The notes: a model not told the origin generated them from the letters alone. Positions 35,938 to 46,334 are shown, counted from the stretch's first letter. The stretch is 64,000 bases of DNA from Coriolopsis trogii (GCA_020543525.1 JAHYIO010000037.1:1674001-1738000); one strand, 5' to 3'. Numbers and translations are program-made.

Positions 35938-38918
35938 CTATGACCTCTCCATCTGCGGAGGCTTCAATTCCGAGAATGGCTTCACCTCGAGGGTCCCTAA
36001 CCCTAGCAACGCATCCCCGCCTTTCGTTTTCCAAAGGTACAACGTGTCCCCGATAGGCATGGCCACGTAGTCGCGTGTCAGCCTGATGCCCTCCCATGGG
36101 CTGCGGTAAGAGCGGTTCAGATACGAAGGCAGCGGAGGCAGTATGAGCACGGGCGGGAGGCGCTCTACGCTACGATAGGTGTTGACGATCCAGATGCCCA
36201 CTTCGTGCTCAGTAATCGCCGCTGTCGTGCCGTCCGGAGAGATTGTTGCGAAGCGACCGAGGTTGCGGGCCCTGCCAGCGGGCAGCGTCTCGGCGACCAA
36301 CAGGGAATCCAGCAGGACGTGGCAAGGCACTTCTCCCGGGCCGGACGATGAGCTCGCGGCGAGGGCCCAGCTGTACGCTTTTGAACACGTTCCACATTGT
36401 GCAACGAGAGTGGTCCCGTCGTCGATGAACGCTGCGCGGCGGAGTAAACATGTCCGGGGGGCGGCCGAACACAGGGTGGTCTTGTCGTGTGCAAGCTTTG
36501 CGTCTTCTCCCGAACCGATGTCCGTCACGATGAAACATCGGAGCTGCACGAGCCAACGCCCGTCGAGAGAGACGTGCAATGGATACCAACTGTGCCTTGG
36601 ATAGGAGAATGTGCCCGTCCGGCTGTGGAGGCTTTGAGTGGTCGGGTCCCAGACGTTCAGTGTCCAGGAGCCTCCGGAGGTCCCCCAGGCGGGAAATGTG
36701 AGAACAACGATGCTGTTGTTTGTAGACCAGATGACCTTTGTGATAGACCTATCTAGGTTGATGGGCGGGCTCAGAGGATTGTGCGGATCAAGTAGGGAGC
36801 GGACGGCGAAAGTACCCAAGAGCTGATTCTGCTCCAGATCCCACACGTCTACAGTCCAACTACCAGCGGCGGAGGAAACGTCCTTTCCAGGTCGCGCACA
36901 GAACCTGCCATCGGGAGACATAGCCAATATGCTTCCGTGCGGTGGCGGAGCGTAATCAACCTCTTCGTCCCATTGAATCATTGCATTGCCTGAGACTCCA
37001 TCCCAGACGATGATTTCTCTCGACTTCATAGGTTCGAGACTGATAGCTCGTCTTCCATCGGATGATATCCAGAAATGTGGGGGATAATCTTTCGTCACAG
37101 CGTGCCCGTCCTCCAAATGTGCTTCACCTGCCAATAAATTGTGAGATACAAGAATCAGAATATCACCCGAGTTAGCGTACCGGGTGCGTACTCAGTACGA
37201 AACCCGATGCTTTTCTGCCTGAGAAGATGAAAAAATGATTGTAGTCGATATCGCCAGTATTTGCTAGTGTGCCGGTTGCCTCGAGGTAGGGTAAAGACGA
37301 GTTCTTGAAGCATTAGGCTCGAGGTATCTTCTAGGACAACGCGTTCCAGGTCATCGCATACTGCGCGGAAAGCGACACTGTGCAGAACACGCGTGAAATC
37401 TGTTGCACGATCTACTGCAGGTTGGAAGACAATGCGGAGGGCGGTGAGGACGGGCAGGCGACCGTCATGGATGCATGACATAGCATAGTGAATAGTTGGA
37501 ACGTCGGGTGTTTGACAATCGTCTACCAACGAAAGTGTGCGCAATTTGTTGTATATTATAGGAGGACCCCTGCATATACTATATCGAGCTCATAGGCCCA
37601 AACCGCCGAAAATGGGCTCGTAGAGCCGACGAACTTACATCCAAATCACCGAAAATTGGGCTCTGGACGGTCAAATCTGACAGGCCAAAGAGCCCCGAAA
37701 TCGGCCCTCAGCTGGTCAGGTCACAGGCCGGATAACCGAAAACCCGGGCGCTGGGCCTTTGACTTCATGTGATGCAGATAGTCCACATAAGAACTCAGCA
37801 TAAGTAGCATCTTAGTAGACATTTATCCTTTGTGCAATGCAGCCCATTACCATGATAGTTTCCGGAAAAGTAGCTCATGCGCCTGCTACGGGCCGTAGTA
37901 CGGCGCGTAAACTTAGGCGCCCGGAAGGATTTTGGGCGCTTTCTTGACCATATATGCCGATTTTAACCGATTTTTGGCCCATGGAGGGTAGGTCATAGGA
38001 AAATAACCGAATTTCACCTCAGAGCCCACCACCGAAAATGACCGTTTTGAGGTCAAAATGGGATATGAGCTCGAATAGTATATTCAGGGGTCCTATTATA
38101 GGGCGTGTGATTCTCAGGATGACCCGGTGCGCGTCTACAGAAATCACACGTTGAGCACCAGTCACTGGACCGAGGGCAACGGCAACCGACCTGTATGATC
38201 ACTCCAAGAGGCGAAACAAAGACACAGCGTATCCAGATTCATTCGAACAGCCTCCAGTAACCAAAAGATCCATGGCGTGGACCCCGCAGGTCTCTAGAGC
38301 TATAGTCGTGAACGGCGAAAGTAGCAGGCGTACAATGAGGGACCTTACCTCCAAATGCAACCGTGAAAGCCTTCGGAACGGATGCTTGACGGCCAGCTGA
38401 GAGGCATACAATTCTCCACCAGGTATCGAAACCCCTTCCAAATGCAGAGCGTGGATCGAATGCAGACCGGAGATGAATTGTGCGAAGTGACGGAAGGACT
38501 TGAATTTAGCCTCCGAGAGAGAGAGGGTATGCATGAATGTATACTGGCCGAGGCAAGCCTGGACGACCTTGCGTTGGTGCGAGAAAAATCCCAATACTCC
38601 GGGTGATAGTCCCCAAGTTTGTAGATGTGGAAGCTGGTGTAGCAGGACAGCGACGGCGGTCGCTAGCCATGCGTTGCATTCGCGAGCATGCACTGCCTGA
38701 ACCATAGTGCCTAAGCCAGGAGACGTCTTCAATAATTTCGAAAGAGACAAGAATTGCTCCCTGGACTCGAGCCAAATCTCTCGAAAGAGATGAACGCGGC
38801 TCCGGTTGGTCCAATCACGACAGACCAGCGAGCAGGCTTCGAGGGTCTTGCGATGATATCGGTCCGCGCGAGCGTCGATGATGTGTTCCGCAACTTCGAT
38901 AGGGACTCTGGGCTGCAT
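35938..38918 (-). CDS. F-box / LRR / WD40-like protein, interrupted by a MITE
   Basis: Likely SCF substrate adaptor. ATG 38918 opens MQPRVPIEVAEHIIDAR, an F-box-like helix, then LEACSLVCRDWTNRSRVHLF and leucine-rich segments. A 55-nt intron (38294-38348) after RLSRLHLE gives RPAGSTPWIFWLLEAVRMN and LDTLCLCFASWSDHTG, which avoids the in-frame TGA at 38199. The gene then meets the transposon at 37563-38094. On its far side the LRR part resumes (NKLRTLSLVDDCQTPD ... LQELVFTLPRGNR), and an intron at about 37,133-37,185 joins TEYAPG to EAHLEDGHAVTKDYPPHFW, the start of a 400-residue beta-propeller-like domain with repeats such as ILAMSPDGRFCAR, TVDVWDLEQNQ and FATISPDGTTAAI. How exons join around the insertion is unresolved, so the allele may be intact only if the element is spliced out. 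Confidence 0.55.
37563..38094. mobile_element. MITE with 8-bp target duplication (hAT- or KDZ-like)
   Basis: A 532-bp AT-moderate element with terminal inverted repeats of about 36 bases (AGGACCCCTG-A/C-ATATACTAT followed by TCGAGCTCATA on both ends) and a perfect 8-bp direct repeat ATTATAGG at 37555-37562 and 38095-38102. No transposase frame is present. An 8-bp target duplication fits hAT or the KDZ/Zisupton-type superfamilies; which one cannot be decided from the ends. Inside are many copies of a short degenerate motif, accgaaaat-n-ggc/gcc, in both orientations. The element lies within the F-box/WD40 gene. Confidence 0.8.
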
Positions 38919-39329
38919 CGTCACCTACAACAGAGCAAGTGCGGGAGCGTAGGGCAGTCATCAAAATGGGGGCGGGAGCAGAGGAGGCAGAGCGTGGAAG
39001 AGGCGCACATGAAGCTTCGACCTCGCTGTATCAGGGAACCTAATAAACCTTATTGACTCGGATTTATTGAGCGGTTAACTGAACGAAACCTAGGACGGCT
39101 ACGTTCTGCGTTTCACTCTGTATGTCTGCCAGATTGTTAGTACCTGGTCCATTTTGAGGTTGTGGACAGCTGAACATGCAGATCCACCCGCGGTTGCGAT
39201 GTCAGAACCGACTCCATTCAGAATGACACCAAGCTCGTAAGCATCCGCTGTGGGCCACAGCTGCACCTTGGAAACAAGTCCAGATCACCAAAGCATCGTA
39301 TCAAGGACAACAAGCAATCACCAAGCAGA
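38919..39329. other. Intergenic region
   Basis: About 410 bases between the F-box/WD40 start and the end of the acyl-CoA-binding gene, both on the minus strand. No gene or repeat recognised. Confidence 0.35.
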
Positions 39330-41053
39330 CTAAACGCCTCTCTCCACCATATGTCGCGGAACCTGCTGCCCTACGATAGCCCTCCAGAGCCCCCGGAGCG
39401 CAAGATGTACCTCTCTCCTCCTCACCCCCGTCCTCCGCCAGCCTGCCTTCAATAGGGCGAGGAAACACAGCATGAACGAGATGTCGAGGAAGAGCCGTCG
39501 GATGATGATGAACGTCGGCGAGCGGTTCTCGCTGTTCGCGAGCAGCACCAGCAGTTGGCGAAACAGCCGGAAGACGCGCGTGAGGGGCTGGAGGACGATC
39601 GACCACATGCCCATATCTTCAATGTCCCATCGTATGGGCTCTTGTCCTGGCCCGAATGGACTGCCTCGCCCCGCGATAACTCCTGGTGAGCGGAGACCTG
39701 TTGTCGACAGGGAGGCGTTCGAGTGATGAAGGATGCCTTCTAGCGTCTCTAGCCGCTCGGTGATCGCGGCCAGATGCGCCTGCACGCTCTCGACGGCGCG
39801 TTCGAGCAGAGGACGGGACGCAGGGCGAGGAGGGATTCCTCCACCCTGAAGCGGGTACTGTCGAAAAGGCGTCTGAGTGGATTGACGGAACCCAGCTCGT
39901 GACGGGAATCCGTGAACGGATGAGGAGGGGTCAATCGGTGGCGAGCGAGCAAGTTGTTCGGGATATGAAACGACGGACGTCGAGGGATATACTGAGGAGG
40001 GTATCGAGGTTGCCGACTCGGCAAATGCGGATTGGGTCTGGAAGCCAGGGTGTGGTTGTGTCGGTGGCACCGGCATTGGCGGCGGTGAAGCTATGAGGAG
40101 CGTGCTCGCCATCGGAGTCCGGTAAGGCCGAGACGAATGAGAGGACTGTGGCCGTATGAGTTGACTTGCGGCGTGCGGGGTCGTGATGACATGTGGGACT
40201 GTGTCAACAGCCTCGTCCTCTTCGTCGGACGTGCTCTCGTCCGTTTCGGACTCGAGAGCATTAGCGAGTTCGCTTGGTAGACCGTGATTGTCCTGGCTGA
40301 AGACTGGGACAGGACGTTGTGAAGTTGGTGGCATCTCACCCGCACCCGAGGATCCCGAAGAGCTCGAGCCACCAGACACACCTAAACATGGGCAGGAATC
40401 CATGCTCGTAATGACGTCTGACGTACAGACGATGTATGGAGACTCACCACTCATGACAAGATTTGAAGGGTCGCCGGAATACGACTCTAACTCCCGCACT
40501 AAGTCCCTTGCCACCGTCTTGTCAGAGTATTTGCGGAGGACCTGGCCCATAGTGAGTACGGAGATAATGCAGCATCCGCAACGCATTACCTTGAGCAATG
40601 CCTCAACATAGAGCCATTTTGCTTCGTATGGGTCCAAGTCTTTGTGTTTGGCCCAGGCATCCCTTGGGGAGGATAGGGACGTTGGCATGTGATTATGCTT
40701 TCCGGAGGAATAGACTGTCGCACTCACCACTTTGCCCTCCCAAGCATGTCCAGCATGTTCGGACGAGACCCTTGGACGTTGCCCACAGTAGCTGCGAGAT
40801 TCGGGCAAGCAGTGAGGACGCCGCGAGGATTGTGCGGGCGGTCTGTGTATGCTGACCTTGTTTATACAAGCTGTATGGCGGCGCGCTCTGAGTACCGACT
40901 CCTGTGGCACAAGTGGCAAGAAGGAACACACCTGTACATGTTTAACTTGTCCTCGTATGTCGTCTGAATAGGTCCGGTCTTGGGCAAGCTCTGAACAATC
41001 TCGACCGCCCGGTCGAACTGGGCATCAATGAGCTGGCGAGAGTCCAAGTCCAT
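39330..41053 (-). CDS. Acyl-CoA-binding membrane protein, Atg37/ACBD5-like
   Basis: The N-terminal ACB domain is complete after splicing: MDLDSRQLIDAQFDRAVEIV, PKTGPIQTTYEDKLNMY, LYKQATVGNVQGSRPNMLDM, KWDAWAKHKDLDPYEAKWLY, VEALLKVLRKYSD, with the acyl-CoA-binding Tyr/Lys residues (YKQ, KWDAW) in place. A long disordered Ser/Pro-rich linker (about 300 residues) follows, then a helical segment (RLETLEGILHHSN region) and a single hydrophobic segment near the C-terminus (LFLDISFMLCFLALLKAGW). ACB domain plus C-terminal membrane anchor is the layout of peroxisomal ACBD5 and of Atg37, required for pexophagy in methylotrophic yeast; the orthology is inferred from layout only. At least three introns, two of them inside the ACB domain. 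Confidence 0.75.
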
Positions 41054-41494
41054 ATTTCCACTACGTATGAAGAGGTTGCCAGGGAGGAGCTGGGCTGCGG
41101 AACGCCAGACCTGAAGAAAGCTGTCGGACTAGCTGGGTTGGCAAAAGGAGTGCGGACCAACTTATGGTGGAAGTGAAGCCATCGGACTGAAGTGATTCTC
41201 CATACGGCTGGCTTTCTCACGAGTCAGATGCAGACTAGTGCGACATACCACATTCTCCCGCACCTGTTCTGCACCGTGCTTGCTGTTGCCCACATAAAGG
41301 TAGTATGATACGTAGTAGAATGACATGTCTCGGAAGCAGAGTCGAGAACCTCACACAACATGTTGACCGTCACGATTGTAATGCAATTGTTGTTATTGCC
41401 CCGTAAGGCAGGTTCGGAGTTGTGTATGTCTCCCGGTGCATGCAATTAGATGAATGTATATCGTGGATGCGGCAATACATGACAGGACAATGCG
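41054..41494. other. Intergenic region
   Basis: About 440 bases upstream of the acyl-CoA-binding gene and downstream of the mS34-like gene. Open frames on either strand have no recognisable content. Confidence 0.35.
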
Positions 41495-41934
41495 TTATGA
41501 GGGTGGTGATGGTTGGGACGCGTTCACAGGTGGGGGCGTGGACGCAGGTTGAGCACGAGATTCACCAAGCGCCCACTTGTACTTCAGCCCTCCCGGTATC
41601 CTCTCGTCTTGCTCGGTAAGTCTCTTGCCTGTGTACCCCCGGCGATTAAATTGAGTCTCCTCTCAGCATACGAGGACAAATTGCACATACCCTTCCAGAC
41701 CAAGACGCCCCAGGCCTTCCCATGCGTACCCTCGCACTTTAGCCTCGTCCGCGTGATCTCCCAGTAGCTGCCCTCGATGCCCTTCGAGCCCCATCGCGTC
41801 TGATGTACGCGTTGACCAACGCCGTCGCGAGGATAGCGCGCAAGAACTTCGTAGAGATTGCCCGGAAGGGTAGACAGCGACGGCGGGAGTTGTGACGGGA
41901 GAAGTTTGCGCAGCGCAGCTTGTACTGTCGCCAT
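41495..41934 (-). CDS. Mitochondrial small-subunit ribosomal protein, mS34-like
   Basis: Component of the mitochondrial ribosome small subunit. Exon 1 reads MATVQAALRKLLPSQLPPSL, NLYEVLARYPRDGVGQRVHQ, TRWGSKGIEGSYWEITRTRL and HGKAWGVLVWKG, the MRP-S34 pattern (basic, with GVG-R-V, Y-W-I-TR and H-GK-WG). An intron (gtatgtgc...acacag) joins WKG to KRLTEQDERIPGGLKYKW, and the protein ends in a short Pro-rich tail at the TAA 41495-41497. Reading through the intron would give an unrelated, shorter tail, so the spliced form is preferred. About 125 residues. Family call is from remembered motifs and would need a profile search. Confidence 0.65.
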
Positions 41935-42117
41935 GACTGCTGTGCTGTGGTGGAGGTCGACAGGATATGCGGGTGAGAGGAGAGGGTGAACAGCAAGTGT
42001 TTTCGCTGAAGCCAGGGACTTCGGTGGTGGTGGTCGCAGACAGACTGGCGGCGGTCGCTTACAGCTTGACCCATATTGGGTAGCAGACTATGTAACGCCG
42101 GCTTGTCCACAACTCCC
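41935..42117. promoter_or_regulatory. Bidirectional promoter of two mitochondrial translation genes
   Basis: Only 183 bases separate the divergent start codons of the mS34-like and GatC-like genes (141 if the upstream in-frame ATG at 42076 is used). Shared regulation is a natural inference. Confidence 0.45.
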
Positions 42118-42609
42118 ATGTTCCATCTGTCCCGATGCCCTCTCTCGCTTCTGGCTAGGCAGCGACAAGGCTACAGTCTCACAAAGACGCGCCTGAAATC
42201 TACTTCAGTCGCCGTCGACTCGACTGGAATTCCTCTCAACCCGACATGGTCCGTGAACGCCTTGTTATCTTCCTACCCGCGGCCCTCAATCTCCCCGGCC
42301 ACCCTGAAGCGGCTGCATGAGCTATCAGCTCTCATCCCTCCCTCGGAAGGTACCTATGAACATGCAAAGCTGACGCGGGAGATGGAGGAACTCGTGACAT
42401 TAGTTGAGGCCGTGAAGTTCGTCGACGTGAGCGAAGTACACGAGGACGGCTCCGTACCTGACGGGAGGATATGGGCCGCGGGCGAAGGGGTGAATCTGGA
42501 CGCAGTAGCGGCCACCAGTAGTCCTACGGATGGCCGTTCCTTGGTGACACACGCTGCACGCTCCATGGATGGCCTTTACGTCGTCGAGGCGGACAAGCCT
42601 CGGAATTGA
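42118..42609 (+). CDS. Mitochondrial Glu-tRNA(Gln) amidotransferase subunit C-like protein
   Basis: Small subunit of the GatCAB complex that converts Glu-tRNA(Gln) to Gln-tRNA(Gln) in mitochondria. The single-exon product begins MFHLSRCPLSLLARQRQGYS, a basic, Ser/Leu-rich presequence, and contains WSVNALLSSYPRPSISPATL and KRLHELSALIPPSEGTYEHA, then REMEELVTLVEAVKFVDVSE, matching the helical GatC pattern (ISP.TL..L..LA.l....e..........l..lv..v..v). The C-terminal half is variable. About 163 residues. The upstream ATG at 42076 would add 14 residues; the downstream one gives the better presequence. The remaining Gat subunits are not in the window. Confidence 0.7.
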   Translation: MFHLSRCPLSLLARQRQGYSLTKTRLKSTSVAVDSTGIPLNPTWSVNALLSSYPRPSISPATLKRLHELSALIPPSEGTYEHAKLTREMEELVTLVEAVKFVDVSEVHEDGSVPDGRIWAAGEGVNLDAVAATSSPTDGRSLVTHAARSMDGLYVVEADKPRN

Positions 42610-43297
42610 CAGCATATACGCCGGCAAGTCTACGGTTATTGCGCCTGCATGTTTGCGCTCAACGTTCTCGTCAGGTATATTCCCGGATAGGACGGCTGTG
42701 CTGACCCTGCGGAAGCATGAATTGCAGGCGCGTACGATTTTGGTAAGGACCCCGCCAACTATTCTTAGATGACGACGTCTGACCTGACGATATGCGAAGT
42801 ACTAGTGTAGCACGTTTATGGACAACGAATCCTGTTGAGTCGCTGATAGCGATGGTACTTTCTCGGGCGCGTTGGCCGTGCACTGGTCGAGTAATGTCGA
42901 CCCAATTGAGGGCCGCTGGCCGCGGAAGCCTGTCGCTGTGTCATCTCCGAAGACAGGCGTTCGCGATAATGGGCTCTATTCATGGCTTGTTTTGACGCGT
43001 ACCCCAGATTCAGCGATTCATGTGGTCTAAACGGCATCTATAAGCACCCCTCCTCTCATCATGTGAACGCCTTCCGTCGGTGATACGTTGGTTGGTTTGC
43101 TTCTATCGGGCGTCCGTCGTCGTTCAGCATGCTAGCAGACAGGGAAGGATGCCATTGTCGCCGATGATAACCTTCACGGGCAGCACCAGGTGCAATGGGG
43201 GGCGCAAACTGGTATAAATATGTGAAGAATCTGTCCTGTCATTGACACCGTCCACTCGTTCAGAGCCAATCTACGCCCCCCTCCCCGGTCCTAGAGC
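42610..43297. other. Intergenic region upstream of metalloprotease 1
   Basis: About 690 bases. The only clear element is a TATA box near its right end (next entry). Short open frames on both strands have no recognisable content. Confidence 0.35.
43213..43220 (+). promoter_or_regulatory. TATA box of metalloprotease 1
   Basis: tataaata, about 85 bases upstream of the start codon, consistent with a regulated secreted-enzyme promoter. Confidence 0.5.
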
Positions 43298-44516
43298 ATG
43301 TTCAGACGCGCCGCTATCACATTACTCCTCGCGTCTGCAGTCATCTGCAGTCCCGCTGCCATCACCTCAAGGTACGTCATATGCCTGCCTGTTTGCATGG
43401 AACATGCTGACCCTCTGCTGAAAGAAAATGCGGCACCGAGATTACGGATGAGAAACTCCTGGCACATGAGGCTCACTTTCAAAAGCACATGGTCGCTGCA
43501 AAGACCAATGCTGCAGCGGCTACACCGACAGTGAATGTTCATTGGCACGTTGTCAGCCAGGTATGTTGGCTCCCAGTTTCGCATACCTTCACGTCCCGAC
43601 CAATATTAATTATGTACAGGATTCCACTCTGGAGGGCGGAAACATCCCGTAAGCGACAGTCGCTCGTATACGATACGTCAATTGACCACACGTCCGGCAG
43701 CGACTCTATGATCGCCGACCAGATCTCCGTCTTGAATCAGGACTATGCTCCATCCGGCATCCAGTTCCACCTAGTGAACACAACCCGTACAACGGATTGG
43801 AATTTCTTCAATCAAGCTGGACCTTCCACCGCTGTTCAGACGCAAATGAAGCAGCAGCTTCGCGCGGGCGGTGCTGCTGATCTAAACGTCTACTCTGTTG
43901 GGTAAGATGCTTCTCGCATTGACTCGGTGAAGTGGACTAATTCTCACCGCAACTTCTCAATTTAGTTTCACAGCACCCGCAGATGTAGGTCTCCTGGGAT
44001 TCTCGACCTTCCCGGCCGACTATGCCAAAGACCCAACAGACGATGGTTGCGTCATCTTGTTCTCCTCGCTTCCGGGTGGAAGCACCGCGAATTTCAACGA
44101 AGGAAAAGTCAGTGTCGAAGGTCCTGATCTCCGACTTACGCTCACACAACACGTGTCCTAGACTTTGACTCATGAAGCCGGTCATTGGGTTGGTCTGTAC
44201 CACACCTTCCAAGGTGGTTGCAGCGGTGCAGGCGACATGGTGTCCGACACCCCCGCAGAGGCGACTCCCGCCAGTGGCTGCCCTACAGGACGTGACACGT
44301 GCGCGAGCGCGGGACTTGACCCCGTCAACAACTACATGGACTACTCGGATGACAGGTGAGTGCCATCTGACGGGCTCGGCTCCGTCCTGGCCCCGTTGGC
44401 ATGCAGGTTGGGTGCTGAGCAGGACATGTTTTTGCAGCTGCATGACCCAGTTCACCCCTGGCCAGGCGGCCCGCATGGCGGCACAGTTGCGCACATACCG
44501 CGGCATCAACATGTAG
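43298..44516 (+). CDS. Secreted M43 (pappalysin-type) metalloprotease 1
   Basis: Extracellular zinc peptidase of the MEP1 group. [20 protein letters not shown] is a signal peptide. After an intron the pro-region reads [20 protein letters not shown], then the mature domain: [59 protein letters not shown], the zinc motif [14 protein letters not shown] (HExxHxxGxxH), [10 protein letters not shown] and the Met-turn region NNYMDYSDD, ending [20 protein letters not shown]. Introns fall after the signal exon, after HVVSQ, after NIP, after YSVG, before THEAGHW and after SDD. About 290 residues, full length for the family. Its neighbour at 45234 is a close paralogue in the same orientation with the same intron pattern. 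Confidence 0.92.
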
Positions 44517-45233
44517 AATAAAGAAGCGCTTAGCGGAGCGGGCGGTACTGTCGCCAAGTGTATGTTTCGTGTGTATACATTTCTTGGTCCCGATAACGCC
44601 TTCGAATGGCCGTCTGTAGTTTGCAAGTTGTAACAATTTCCATGCGTATACAGTAGCCTTTGGGCCTTGTGAGCGGGCGCTGATGAGATATGCAGGCGCA
44701 CCTGACTTTGTGGTACGGTGGATCAAGACTTCCGAAGGCGCCGCCGGCATACAGAGACGATCTTGGCATCATCCCTGCACTTCCTTCCTATCTGCGTTCA
44801 GCAACGCCGAGAGCAAGATAACCCACGAAGGTGGTTCCGTTGCATCACTGGCCACGTTGCAGACGACTCGTCAGACGACACATATGGCAGAGACATCGGG
44901 GAGTTACCAGCCCGTCATCAGATGGCTCGCTTCAACGAGGTGTGTTGCACAACTGCATTCTATGTTTCCCCAAATGCTCATGCAGCCATCTGCTCCTCCG
45001 TGTCGCTACATGTGGACCATGCTTCTCCCTTGCGATAGCTGCGGCGAGCAAGGGCGATCAGTACGCGTCGTCAGGATCAGTGAATGTCGAGACGCCCTCT
45101 TCGACCAGTGTATAAAGCATGAAGGAGGAGCGTACGGGAAAGTCAACGACACCGTTCACTCTCGGTTCGTCAGAGCAAAGCGTCAGCTTCAGCCTCCAGG
45201 TCCCTCATCCCTCCTCTCGTATCCGTCGACAAG
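44517..45233. other. Spacer between tandem metalloproteases
   Basis: About 720 bases containing the TATA box of the second gene (next entry). Open frames here show no domain; this is probably 3' end plus promoter. Confidence 0.35.
45111..45117 (+). promoter_or_regulatory. TATA box of metalloprotease 2
   Basis: tataaag, about 123 bases upstream of the start codon. Comparable in position to the element in front of the first paralogue. Confidence 0.45.
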
Positions 45234-46334
45234 ATGATGTTCGGATCTGCTGCTCTCGCCCTCCTCCTCTCGGCCTCTGCGGCGCTTGCCTCGCCGACGT
45301 TCACCAACCAGACGGTTAACCGCAGGTTAGTCCAAATGCACTTATGGCCGCAATCGTCGGCGGTTGCTGACCAGAACTGTTTCCTCTCTCCAGAGTTTGC
45401 GGTACGGCGATCTCCGATGAGACACTCGCTGCGAACGAGGCCCACTTCAAGGCCAACTTCGTCCCCAAGGCTGCCTCCAAGGCCAGCGCGGCGGCCGCAG
45501 CGACGGTGTCCGTTTACTGGCACGTCATTACCAAGGACTCCACCCTGTCCGGCGGCAACATCCCGTATGTTTCCTCACCGATTCCATGCGTTGCAGCCAT
45601 ACTCATCTCGATCGATTCTCTTCCCCAGTGACTCGCAGATCACTGCTCAGATCCGGGTCCTTAACGAGGACTACGCTCCCTCCGGAATCTCCTTCGTCCT
45701 CGCCAACACGACCCGGACGACGAATGCGAACTGGTTCAACCGCGCCTCGCTCTACTCGGACGGCCTCTCCTACCAGACGGCTATGAAGCGTGCGCTCCGC
45801 ACGGGCGGCGCCGCCGACCTCAACGTCTACACCGTTGGCTTCGCGACCGGCCAGGGCCAGGGTCTCCTCGGCTACGCGACCTTCCCCTCTTCATACCAGT
45901 CGAACCCGACTGACGACGGCGTCGTCTTCCTCTACTCCACCGTCCCCGGCGGCTCCTTCGATCCGTACAACCTCGGCCGCACGCTCACGCACGAGGCTGG
46001 CCACTGGTTCGGGCTCTACCATACCTTCCAGGGCGGGTGCAGCTCCACCGGCGACTCCGTCTCGGATACGCCCGCCGAAGAATCGGAGGCGTACGGCTGT
46101 CAGGTCGGTCGCGACACCTGCCCTGGCGGCGGCGTTGACCCCATCCACAACTACATGGACTACAGCGACGACGAGTACGTGTCTCTGGCTTGCTCTCTTC
46201 CTCTTCCTCGTTTTGCCGATGCGAATACGCTAACACGCTGTTTGTTTTCCAATAGCTGCATGACCGAGTTCACCCCCGGCCAGGCTACCCGTATGGCCGG
46301 TCAGGTCCGCACCTACCGCGGCATCAGCATCTGA
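45234..46334 (+). CDS. Secreted M43 (pappalysin-type) metalloprotease 2
   Basis: Paralogue of the upstream gene. MMFGSAALALLLSASAALAS is a signal peptide (the second ATG at 45237 is equally possible). The body follows the same order: CGTAISDETLAANEAHFKAN, TVSVYWHVITKDSTLSGGNI, AQIRVLNEDYAPSGISFVLA, GLLGYATFPSSY, DDGVVFLYSTVPGG, zinc motif [35 protein letters not shown] and TEFTPGQATRMAGQVRTYRG. Codon use is more strongly GC-ending and the introns fewer (the intron before the zinc exon of the paralogue is absent here), suggesting higher expression or partial intron loss. Both catalytic motifs are intact. Confidence 0.93.
   Translation: MMFGSAALALLLSASAALASPTFTNQTVNRRLVQMHLWPQSSAVADQNCFLSPEFAVRRSPMRHSLRTRPTSRPTSSPRLPPRPARRPQRRCPFTGTSLPRTPPCPAATSRMFPHRFHALQPYSSRSILFPSDSQITAQIRVLNEDYAPSGISFVLANTTRTTNANWFNRASLYSDGLSYQTAMKRALRTGGAADLNVYTVGFATGQGQGLLGYATFPSSYQSNPTDDGVVFLYSTVPGGSFDPYNLGRTLTHEAGHWFGLYHTFQGGCSSTGDSVSDTPAEESEAYGCQVGRDTCPGGGVDPIHNYMDYSDDEYVSLACSLPLPRFADANTLTRCLFSNSCMTEFTPGQATRMAGQVRTYRGISI

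Noticed and set aside
38197..38201. Apparent nonsense codon in the F-box/WD40 gene
   Set aside because: The TGA disappears when a 55-nt intron at 38294-38348 is removed; the resulting frame (WIFWLLEAVRMN...) is more LRR-like than the read-through.
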